Assembly (NCBI GenBank): GCA_964444135.1
Contig: CAYUFX010000003.1
Coordinates: 46,186 to 110,185 of the forward strand
Origin: NIOZ-UU13 sp964444135
GTDB taxonomy: Bacteria; Planctomycetota; Phycisphaerae; Sedimentisphaerales; Anaerobacaceae
DNA length: 64,000 nucleotides
Reading direction: 5' to 3'
The translations under genes were made by a program, and so were the position numbers. Under the pieces are notes generated by a model, which worked only from the letters and a program-made list of their open reading frames with translations, searched no databases and was not told the origin of the DNA. Positions within the stretch are counted from its first letter, which is position 1. Every line of letters starts with the position of its first letter. Positions 18,442 through 25,979 of the stretch are shown here, in pieces.

Positions 18442-18536
18442 TTGGTGAGTGGTTAATTGGTGAGTGGTTAATTGGTGAGTGGTTAATTGGCTAATTGGTG
18501 AGCAGTCAACTCACCACTCACTACTCACTACTCACT
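18442..18536. repeat. 15-bp tandem repeat TTGGTGAGTGGTTAA and relatives
   Basis: Three to four copies of the 15-bp unit TTGGTGAGTGGTTAA are followed by a degenerate inverted version (ACTCACCACTCACTACTCAC). The run lies between the EpsI-like gene and the TPR gene and does not enter either. The same phrase recurs at 25906-25960 and, degenerately, at 3634-3717. Confidence 0.75.
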
Positions 18537-18559
18537 TTTTTGTTTTCGCGTACCGCGCT

Positions 18560-19306
18560 TTACTCTTCCCAGTCAGGCCAGTGCTTTGTTTCTAAAATAG
18601 GCAAAATCACTGCCAAAAGCTTTTCACCCGCTTTAACTGCCTGCTCTTTGTTTGGTGGAATCAATGTCTGGTTAAAAACCAGCTCAACCTTGCAAAAATA
18701 CGAAGATTTGCGGAAAAGGTTCTTATTCAAAGCTATTCGAGCTTCCTCTCTGGAAGCCGCATAATCTTCATCGACCTTAAATAAGTACAAAACCGGGAAT
18801 TTTCCACCCCTGGTGCCGAGATTGGCTTTTGTACTGCCAAAAACAAGATGTTTTCCCCGGATTTTTTTATCAAACCCGGCATTGTTGTTTATTTCCAACG
18901 TTACACTATCGGATGCCAATCTCTGAAAACCTCCGCCCGTATAGCATTCTTCCGGCACGTGCGGCACCCTGTCAGGGAGCTGGTAATAAGTAATAAACAA
19001 CATAAATTTCTCAACAGCACTATTAACTGCCGCATCGGTGTCTTTTAGAATCCACTGAATGTAATCTTGGGTCCCTAATTCCTTGACTATTTCCTCATTC
19101 TCTATTTTGAGCTTTGATATTACTTTGTAAGAAGCTAAATCATTTTCGTCCAAAAGGTCCAAAGATTTCTTCAACGGCAGTGGTTCCTTATTTAAATACA
19201 CGCCGAAGCTTTTTATAGCTATCGACATGCCGCCCCCAGCCGTTGCAAGCACTGCTGCACATATCAAAAAGGCCGGCTGTAAATAAACTCGTATTTTATA
19301 TCTCAT
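18560..19306 (-). CDS. Exosortase-associated EpsI-like protein
   Basis: A 248-residue protein with one N-terminal membrane segment (PAFLICAAVLATAGGGMSIA) and an external domain. The segment HVPEECYTGGGF resembles the H-x-P-x-x-C-Y-x-x-x-G-W signature of EpsI (DUF3485) proteins encoded beside exosortases. It follows the exosortase gene on the same strand, 45 bp away, as in known loci where EpsI is separate from or fused to the exosortase. It presumably assists sorting or exopolysaccharide assembly. Conservation outside the motif is weak. Confidence 0.65.
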   Translation of the reverse strand: MRYKIRVYLQPAFLICAAVLATAGGGMSIAIKSFGVYLNKEPLPLKKSLDLLDENDLASYKVISKLKIENEEIVKELGTQDYIQWILKDTDAAVNSAVEKFMLFITYYQLPDRVPHVPEECYTGGGFQRLASDSVTLEINNNAGFDKKIRGKHLVFGSTKANLGTRGGKFPVLYLFKVDEDYAASREEARIALNKNLFRKSSYFCKVELVFNQTLIPPNKEQAVKAGEKLLAVILPILETKHWPDWEE

Positions 19307-19351
19307 AATCTGTGTTAATCTTTTTTAACCTGTGTAATCTGTGTTTTCACA

Positions 19352-20404
19352 TCACATATCATCCTGCTGCGGCTTCGGCCTTCCGGGCTGCGTCGGACTT
19401 CGCCCCGATGAGCGAACCACAATATCCTCTTCAATAAACAAACTCGACATAAACCACGCAAGAAAACCATATAAGCCAAATGCCAACGGCAGCATCGCCA
19501 ATCCGAGCGCGTCATGATAGATGCCCTGAGTGTACTTGGGATGTATCAACACATAAATAAATCCGGTAACCGTAACTCGAACAATATTACAGAATATCGC
19601 GATGGGTATCGTGCTGACCAACAGGACAAGTCGCTGCCATACGGGACGATAGTGCAAATACGCCATAGCAACGCCCAAAGCCAAGAAGGCCATCAGAAGG
19701 CGCATTCCACTGCAGGCCTCGGCCACATTAAGCGAAGGCTCCAGCCGTTGACCTTTATAAATCACATCTATCACCACGCCGCTGACAGTGGCCTCCATTC
19801 CGCTGACTAAATTAAGCAATGCAGTTGCTACGGCAGCAGCAAGATGACGCATCGGCATAGTCAGACTAACATAGTATCTGCGCGGCAACGGTACGGCAAA
19901 AATTAAAAAAGCGATTGGCAGCCACGTATATTTGACCAAACGCCACCCACCCAAAAACAATACAACCGCGCCAAGGGTCGCTATCATGCCAATGGGCCGA
20001 AAGTACCCGTATTGGAGTTGAACGATGTTAAAAGGATAGAACAAAATCCCGCAAATCAGAAAAAACAAGCTGAGATAATTTGGCTTCAGCTCGTCATTCT
20101 GAGCGGAGCAAAGTATTTCTTTCTTGTGCTGGTTGATGAAGTATAAACTGAATATTGGGATTAGAAAACCGTGCGACCAACTGCTATCAGTGAGCCATCT
20201 GTGGACGATTGTCTGAATCTCATTGTGAAAAAGATAGCAAAACAGTGTTCCTATTATCAATATTTTGATGTAATTATGCAGCCCGAGCTCGCGCCACTGT
20301 TGTTTCTGATGCGGAGTACTTATTTGTTGTGTTTGGGTTCCCATTTTGCAACTCTTTGCGAAATCAGGTCCCTCTGCAATAGAAGAGGTGATTTTGTCCA
20401 CCAT
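19352..20404 (-). CDS. Exosortase (transmembrane transpeptidase-like sorting enzyme)
   Basis: A 350-residue multi-pass membrane protein. The three catalytic residues of the exosortase/archaeosortase family are all present: Cys231 in EACSGMR, Arg276 in NIVRVT and His297 in YHDALG. About eight hydrophobic segments are visible. The family cleaves and processes C-terminal PEP-CTERM-type signals at the outer face of the inner membrane. No PEP-CTERM substrate is encoded in this window. A nine-residue loop, EILCSAQND (96-104), is the exact translation of a REP-like DNA phrase and looks inserted. The start is uncertain: Met1 has no good RBS, and Met21 (20344) is an alternative. Confidence 0.88.
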   Translation of the reverse strand: MVDKITSSIAEGPDFAKSCKMGTQTQQISTPHQKQQWRELGLHNYIKILIIGTLFCYLFHNEIQTIVHRWLTDSSWSHGFLIPIFSLYFINQHKKEILCSAQNDELKPNYLSLFFLICGILFYPFNIVQLQYGYFRPIGMIATLGAVVLFLGGWRLVKYTWLPIAFLIFAVPLPRRYYVSLTMPMRHLAAAVATALLNLVSGMEATVSGVVIDVIYKGQRLEPSLNVAEACSGMRLLMAFLALGVAMAYLHYRPVWQRLVLLVSTIPIAIFCNIVRVTVTGFIYVLIHPKYTQGIYHDALGLAMLPLAFGLYGFLAWFMSSLFIEEDIVVRSSGRSPTQPGRPKPQQDDM

Positions 20405-20482
20405 AGTATAAACTAACAGCTAAAAACCAAAAAGCAGAACTGTGGAGCTTCACCATTCTACGGTTTTCGCTCTACACCTTTA

Positions 20483-22456
20483 TTAGAGCCAACCGGGGAA
20501 AGGCCTGCTTGTGTAGAAATCTCTATCCGCAAAATTACGGTCGTAAACAAAACCAAACCCGTAAGTGGCCCTGAACGCATTTCGCAGAATTGCGCGCCAT
20601 CTGGAGGTTGGGTGTGTGCCGACATTGATTAAATCATTCGGCTTTATAAAGAAGTCCGGCTGCTCGCCGCTGGTGATCTTATCCAAATCCACCATTACTA
20701 TTTCTTCTTTCTTCCTTCCGATCCTTCGTACCACTTCACAGCGTCTCGGCCAGGCCAAAGGTCCCAACCCGCCCGCAGCAGCAATAGCCATCTTCAAAGT
20801 CATTGGTCTGCCCGTAATAGGAATGTACCCGGTACGGTTGACATTACCCATTATGCAAAATTCGCCAATAATATCAACAGGTACATGAATTGTATCGCCG
20901 GGCTTTATCACGATATTATATCGGCTGTCACCTGCAAGCAGCTTGTCGGCCGGAATCCTTATAAGGCGCGCCCCGGCACCGGGCTCACGTTCCAAATCCG
21001 GCGGCGCCTGCTCAAATGGTTTCTCTCCAGCTTCAACTTTAATATCCGGTCTTACCGGCACTATCGATTTGGATGGCTGTGGCGCACCGACTTGAACAGG
21101 AACCCATTTGCCGTTCCGGAAAATCCACTCAATATGACCTGTTTGTTCTTTTTCTTCTGTCGGCTTCGGTGAAACGGTTTGATCAGCAACTGAAATCCAC
21201 TTGCCGTTCTGGAAAATCCACTTAATACGCCCAGCTTCCTCTCTATCCAACGGCTCACTTATCGGCTTCGGTGCAACCGGTACGGGTGACGATGCCAGTG
21301 TGTCCCGAGGATTTATTCGCTCATCTGCCCTCTCTTCGACACGAACCAGCTCCCTGAACGTCTCCAGTGCGTTTTCGACATTTACTTGCCCATTTAACCA
21401 TCTTTGTTCACGTTCACGATGAGAGCGCTCATCCAATGTTTTCAATATGTCTTTGACACTTACCGGCTCATCCGTCGTCTCTGGAGCAGCCAACATAGTG
21501 GATGATTTCCTTGTACCCTGGGTATCCATCCGTCTGGGTGTGCGATTGCTCGGCCATTCAAAAGCCTTCGGTATTCCAGCCTCTTCCCAATCCCTTACCA
21601 TCTCAGACGAAGATATAACCACTTTACTTTCAGGCCATTGATATTCTCCACGAGGCCGAACCGCGGCACGCCGAGGCTGTATATTGCGCGACGTCATGGT
21701 AGTCTCAGGCTCAATAACCTCCAGCTCAAGCCCTTCAAAACCCTGTTTAAAGGGCTCATATCCTCTTTTCCTTTCGTCCCCAACAAAACGTGAAACATAA
21801 ATATAGCTTACGTTAAACTGTCTTGGTCCACCTGCTGTCGCAAGCGCATCGGTCAGCCTGAAATCATATCTTGGAATAGAGTACCTGCCCGGAAGAGGCA
21901 CACCGTCACCTAATATCGAAAACGCCCGCTGCTGGGAGCCGGCTAAAGCGACGATAACCGACGGGTTCTTCAATATGCTCGGAGAAAGAATTCGCTTTAT
22001 CTCTTCTTCAAGTTGTGTTTCTGTCAATCCCGCAGCTTTTACTACGCCGACTTCCGGTATGGATATCCTGCCGGTTTCGGTAACAACATAATTATTTACA
22101 AATTGAATACCCTCTTGAAGTAGTTCGAAGATAGCTACGCTGATAATATCACCTGCCCTGAACGCGTAATCAGACTCCATCGCTACAGTATCTATGGCCA
22201 GCGGCTCTTCGGCATCATCCCAGGCCACCGGCTTCTCCTCAGCCACCCCCAACGAATCCAAAATTACATTGACCGCAGGAACAGGACGGAATCTGCCTAC
22301 CTGTGTTGGGTCAAAAAATTTATTGCCACAACCGGATGAAAGAGACAAAAAAAATAGTAGAATGCAGAAGACAGAAGTCGGAAGTCGCAAGTCAGAAGTA
22401 TGACTTCTGTCCCCTGTCCTCTGACTTCTGTCCCCTGTCCTCTGACTTCTGTCCAT
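20483..22456 (-). CDS. Wza-like polysaccharide export lipoprotein (SLBB domains)
   Basis: An outer-membrane polysaccharide export protein of 657 residues from ATG 22456, which has GGAAG upstream. The N-terminus carries two and a half copies of DRSQRTG encoded by a 21-bp tandem repeat, then a lipoprotein signal ending LSLSSGC (Cys43). A Poly_export domain (FRAGDIISVAIFE) and an SLBB region (DALATAGGPR) follow. A Pro-rich middle has two copies of a WIFxNGKWxxV motif, and a second export/SLBB part (NIVIKPGDTIHVPV, GNVNRTGYIPITG) lies toward the end. The family is normally about 350-400 residues, so the middle is an expansion. As the first gene of the minus-strand locus, it would pair with the BY-kinase. 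Confidence 0.85.
   Translation of the reverse strand: MDRSQRTGDRSQRTGDRSHTSDLRLPTSVFCILLFFLSLSSGCGNKFFDPTQVGRFRPVPAVNVILDSLGVAEEKPVAWDDAEEPLAIDTVAMESDYAFRAGDIISVAIFELLQEGIQFVNNYVVTETGRISIPEVGVVKAAGLTETQLEEEIKRILSPSILKNPSVIVALAGSQQRAFSILGDGVPLPGRYSIPRYDFRLTDALATAGGPRQFNVSYIYVSRFVGDERKRGYEPFKQGFEGLELEVIEPETTMTSRNIQPRRAAVRPRGEYQWPESKVVISSSEMVRDWEEAGIPKAFEWPSNRTPRRMDTQGTRKSSTMLAAPETTDEPVSVKDILKTLDERSHREREQRWLNGQVNVENALETFRELVRVEERADERINPRDTLASSPVPVAPKPISEPLDREEAGRIKWIFQNGKWISVADQTVSPKPTEEKEQTGHIEWIFRNGKWVPVQVGAPQPSKSIVPVRPDIKVEAGEKPFEQAPPDLEREPGAGARLIRIPADKLLAGDSRYNIVIKPGDTIHVPVDIIGEFCIMGNVNRTGYIPITGRPMTLKMAIAAAGGLGPLAWPRRCEVVRRIGRKKEEIVMVDLDKITSGEQPDFFIKPNDLINVGTHPTSRWRAILRNAFRATYGFGFVYDRNFADRDFYTSRPFPGWL
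22401..22455. repeat. 21-bp tandem repeat in the start region of the Wza-like gene
   Basis: The unit TGACTTCTGTCCCCTGTCCTC (21 bases) recurs at 22401, 22422 and 22443. Because the period is a multiple of three, it translates as DRSQRTG repeats at the extreme N-terminus of the Wza-like protein. Related CAGAAG/AAGTCG phrases continue to about 22362. Confidence 0.75.
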
Positions 22457-22946
22457 AGCAGCAAACTTCCAAAAATATCGAGCTTTTCTCTGTCCTAAAC
22501 CCCTGAACCACAAAAAACACACCTTAACTCGATGAAATTATCGGTTTAATGCCTTGCTCGCTTAACTTTTTTTAACTCTTGTAACGTTTGTTCAGAGCCG
22601 CCTCCTTATTCGGGGCCGATAATCCTTGCTATACCAATATAGACAAAAAGACCGTTCCGATAGAAAATTTTTGTGAACACCGATGAAAATTATGTCACGC
22701 ACCAATTGAGCTTTGGCTCACGCCTAATTAGTGCGGGATGAGATTTTCTGGTTCGGGCTTATCGTCAGGAAAGTATCCTGTGCTAACATATCGCTGGTGT
22801 TGTCGTAATCTACAGTTATTTGTTTTTAAATTTTGTTAACTTTTTTTGTAATTTTCCGATAGAATAAGCGTTATATATATCGTAAGCACAGTCTAAGATT
22901 TGTAAGAAACTAATTTACTGGCGTTAACTTATGGAGGCCTAAAAGA
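22457..22946. other. Divergent intergenic region
   Basis: It separates the Wza-like gene (minus) from the secreted protein at 22947 (plus). No gene is seen. A candidate plus-strand promoter lies at 22836-22865. The remainder, including a weakly self-complementary CACCAATTGAGC...CCTAATTAGTGCG segment near 22700, has no assignable role. Confidence 0.4.
22836..22865 (+). promoter_or_regulatory. Candidate sigma70-type promoter for the 22947 gene
   Basis: TTAACT (22836-22841) and TAGAAT (22860-22865) with an 18-bp spacer, in AT-rich DNA about 80 bases upstream of the start. It matches 4 of 6 and 5 of 6 consensus bases. Confidence 0.4.
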
Positions 22947-24830
22947 ATGTTTAATTCAAAATGTTTGAGAAACGCTGCTGTGGTGGGATTATTGGTTCTG
23001 CTTGTTCTTGCCACAGGACTGCAGGCGCAAAGTTCGGCAAAGCCCGCAGGCGACCAGTTGTTGAAGATGATACCGGCCGAGAGTTTGTTTTGCATACGGA
23101 TGAATAATTTTGAATATACTTTAAGTCAAATAGACCAGTTCTTAGCCGGTGTCTCACCTATGCCTATGGGGCTGGCGATACTGGCTCGGGCGCAATTAGC
23201 CAACGTGTTAGGCAGTCCGGAGCTAAACGGCGTAAATATGAATGGTAGTTTTGTGATATTTGGCGCAATTCCATCCGGCGAACCGGCACAAACCAATCCA
23301 ATTTCAGAGCTGTTCATTGGTGCACTTGTTTCAGTTACAGATTATAGACAGCTTATCAGCGGTAATCCCAACTGCAGCCAGCCGGATGAGAAAGGCGTTT
23401 CAAAAATCACAAGCAACGGGACACCCATAATGCTGCTCACGCAGGCCGGCAATTACGCACTTATAAGCTGGGCCAATGATTATGAAAAGCTTCTCATAAT
23501 GGCAAAAGCGATTTCAGCCGCCAAAGAAGCGGGACTTGCAAGTGCCCTCGATGCTGCTGAGGCAAAACTGGCCATGACCGAACCAGTCTGGGCGTACGGT
23601 AATGTGCAACAGGCCTCCAAGACTTTCGGTAACATAGTGTCTGGCAAAATTGAAGAGTTCAAAACAAACATGAAAAACATCAAAGCCAAAGACCCGAACA
23701 CACCACCTATGATGAACATAGAGAATATAATGAATATGTATGCCGGCATTCTTGAGACGTTGATGAAAGAAACACAATACCTGAGTATAGCGATCAACCC
23801 AAAACCCAATGTTTTGAATATTACCAAAACCATCTCCGCTGTCCCCGGGACGGATATGGCAAATATGTTTGTCACAGATACCTCAGCGAACCAAGAGAAC
23901 AAGCTTTTAGGGTATCTGGAAGATGGGGCGATGATGAATTTCGGATTCAAAATAAACACACCCTTCTGGAAAGAACTCAACGTCAAGAGTATCGATTTGC
24001 TTGCCGTTATGGCCGGTGAGAGTATGACCACCAAGGATATCGACAGGATGAAAGCTCTTGCAGCAGATGTGACTGACTGTGTTGGTGGGCCGATAGCGTG
24101 TTCAGCTTCGATAGATACCAAGACCAAGCCGCCCTTTGTAGCTAAGTATGTTACAGCGGTCAAGGATAAGGAAAAATTCAACCGGCTCATTGACGAAGCT
24201 ATGCAGATGATGAACACCAGCGGTATTATGGATTTTTATAAAGACATGGGATTAGAAACCGGCTTTACGATACAGCGGGGCGTTGACCGTTATAAAGACG
24301 TCTCAATAGATTCGGCGAAGTTCACGATGAAATCAACGGATGCCAGCTCACCGCAGGGACAAATGATAAATGTTATGTACGGCGGCGGATTTGATTACCG
24401 ATGGGGTATGGTTGATGGGCTGTGGGTTTGTACCATCGGCAGCAATGCAAACTCGGCGATACGCGAGCTGATTGACCAGGTAAAAGCCGGCGGCCCAAAG
24501 CAAATTGGCGATGAAATGAAGGCAGCTTTGACGTTACTGCCGGAAGCGGATAAAGCTGATTTCGTGGTGACATATAATTTTCTGCGATTGTTCAAGATGG
24601 TTGGAGCAATCATGCCTATACCGATGCCAATGCTACAAATGGATATTCCCACCAAGAGCAATATCGTATTTGCAGGTAAGGCCGGCAATGGAAAATTAGC
24701 TGTGGATATTGCGCTGCCAAAAGAGCATTTGATGGAAATTATGGGGGTCTTTCAAATGATGCAACAGCAACAACAACAGCAAAAGATGCAGATGCAGCAG
24801 CAGCAACAACAAAAGACGCCGATGCAATAG
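22947..24830 (+). CDS. Secreted protein with Gln/Met-rich tail, unknown
   Basis: A 627-residue exported protein. GGAGG precedes the ATG, and a signal peptide (VVGLLVLLVLATGLQA) is cut near residue 27. The mature part is a soluble, Met-rich domain with no motif I recognise. The stretches LLKMIPAESLFCIRMNN and VFAGKAGNGKLAVDIALP mark its two ends. The last 25 residues are a Gln-rich tail (runs of Q broken by KM), encoded by CAA/CAG repeats. It may belong to a planctomycete-specific family. It stands alone between divergent and convergent neighbours. Confidence 0.6.
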   Translation: MFNSKCLRNAAVVGLLVLLVLATGLQAQSSAKPAGDQLLKMIPAESLFCIRMNNFEYTLSQIDQFLAGVSPMPMGLAILARAQLANVLGSPELNGVNMNGSFVIFGAIPSGEPAQTNPISELFIGALVSVTDYRQLISGNPNCSQPDEKGVSKITSNGTPIMLLTQAGNYALISWANDYEKLLIMAKAISAAKEAGLASALDAAEAKLAMTEPVWAYGNVQQASKTFGNIVSGKIEEFKTNMKNIKAKDPNTPPMMNIENIMNMYAGILETLMKETQYLSIAINPKPNVLNITKTISAVPGTDMANMFVTDTSANQENKLLGYLEDGAMMNFGFKINTPFWKELNVKSIDLLAVMAGESMTTKDIDRMKALAADVTDCVGGPIACSASIDTKTKPPFVAKYVTAVKDKEKFNRLIDEAMQMMNTSGIMDFYKDMGLETGFTIQRGVDRYKDVSIDSAKFTMKSTDASSPQGQMINVMYGGGFDYRWGMVDGLWVCTIGSNANSAIRELIDQVKAGGPKQIGDEMKAALTLLPEADKADFVVTYNFLRLFKMVGAIMPIPMPMLQMDIPTKSNIVFAGKAGNGKLAVDIALPKEHLMEIMGVFQMMQQQQQQQKMQMQQQQQQKTPMQ

Positions 24831-24865
24831 AAGAGTAAGATAATCAACTAAAGATAAGAAAAGTC

Positions 24866-25064
24866 AGTGCTCTGTCAAGGCTCAAATGATGGTTTGTCAT
24901 TCCCGCGAAAGCGGGAATCCAGACTTATTGATGGTACTGGTTTCCGCATCAAAGCCTGCCCTGCCTGTCCCGTACCAAATAGGCTCCTGCCGTTATTTGT
25001 TGCGGGAAGCAAAGCCGAATGGGTGCGGAACGACAAATCTTCAGATTACAAGTAACAGAGTACT
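24866..25064. mobile_element. MITE-like element, copy B
   Basis: About 199 bp with ends matching copy A: AGTGCTCTGTCAAGG at the left, and ...AAGTAACAGAGTACT at the right. Each end has an internal ATGA/CGACAA flank. The core is different from copy A and contains the REP palindrome TTCCCGCGAAAGCGGGAA. Its right end overlaps the stop codon of the neighbouring minus-strand lipoprotein gene. Confidence 0.55.
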
Positions 25065-25875
25065 ACTTTAAGCGTTTTAAAGTGTGATAATCTATTTTAA
25101 CAAGTCGCTTCTGTGAATCGCCCCGGGCATCAGTTCTAAATATCTCTATCCTGACAGGAACACGAACGCCCTCTTTTTCAACTTCGGTATAGTCATAACC
25201 GCGGACCGCTAAAAAATCTTCTCCACTCATATAGTCAAACAAAATCATATCGACTAAAGAGTTGTCCCTGTCCTGATAGAAAACCGCTTTAGACAAAGGA
25301 CGAGCGGGTTCGAGTTCAACTCCGACAACAGGTCTGCTTCGTCTGGTAATTGGGTAATACCATTGTCCCTGGATTTTGAGCTCAGTGGTCTCTTTGGAAA
25401 ACTCAGCCGACGCATCTAAAAAACGTGCCGGTATTGTTATAACACTCAATATCATTTCCGCAAAATGATTACTGCCTATTACAACCGGCAAAGCATTACT
25501 TTGCCCTCCATCCCGCAATACATCGAATTTCCCATTCGATAACTGCCAGACAAACCTGCCCTGCGGCTCCCGGGCTGAAATCTGGATAGAATTCGACCAG
25601 GGATAAACCACGTGATGCTGTTCAGTCAGGTGGAAACTGCCATCAGGCTGATAAAAAGTAACTACACAATCAAGCTGCAGCTCTCTGTTTCCCGTCCAGG
25701 CGTTCCAGCCGCCGGCTGCTTCAATCGCTCTAACCACATAATCAGGTGGAACAGAAATTGTTTTAAGGTCCGGCCCAGAAACTAACACCTCTACTACATC
25801 TTCTTCCTGTTTCCGCTGACACCCTGTGAAGATGAAAGCGGCCACAAGAACAAACGTAACACTTTTCTTATTCAT
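25063..25875 (-). CDS. Lipoprotein, unknown
   Basis: A 270-residue exported lipoprotein with the lipobox FTGC (Cys19) after a short hydrophobic signal. GGAG lies 8 bases upstream of the ATG. The mature part begins with a charged linker and then a beta-rich domain (QGRFVWQLSNGKFDVLRDG, RPVVGVELEPARPLSKAVFY) that resembles lipid-carrier-like outer-membrane lipoproteins in general pattern only. It is encoded downstream of nifJ, separated by a phrase-like repeat. The last codons and stop fall in the end of MITE-like copy B. Confidence 0.6.
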   Translation of the reverse strand: MNKKSVTFVLVAAFIFTGCQRKQEEDVVEVLVSGPDLKTISVPPDYVVRAIEAAGGWNAWTGNRELQLDCVVTFYQPDGSFHLTEQHHVVYPWSNSIQISAREPQGRFVWQLSNGKFDVLRDGGQSNALPVVIGSNHFAEMILSVITIPARFLDASAEFSKETTELKIQGQWYYPITRRSRPVVGVELEPARPLSKAVFYQDRDNSLVDMILFDYMSGEDFLAVRGYDYTEVEKEGVRVPVRIEIFRTDARGDSQKRLVKIDYHTLKRLK

Positions 25876-25905
25876 TTCTGTACTCCAGCTCTTTAATTCA
25901 AATTA

Positions 25906-25960
25906 GTGAGTGGTTAATTGGTTAATTGGCTAATTGGCTACTCACCACTCACTACTCACC
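25906..25960. repeat. Copy of the GTGAGTGGTTAATTGG repeat family
   Basis: GTGAGTGGTTAATTGGTTAATTGG-type sequence followed by ACTCACCACTCACTACTCAC, lying between nifJ and the lipoprotein gene on the minus strand. Compare 18442-18536. Confidence 0.7.
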
Positions 25961-25979
25961 TATATCTTGTATTCAGACT

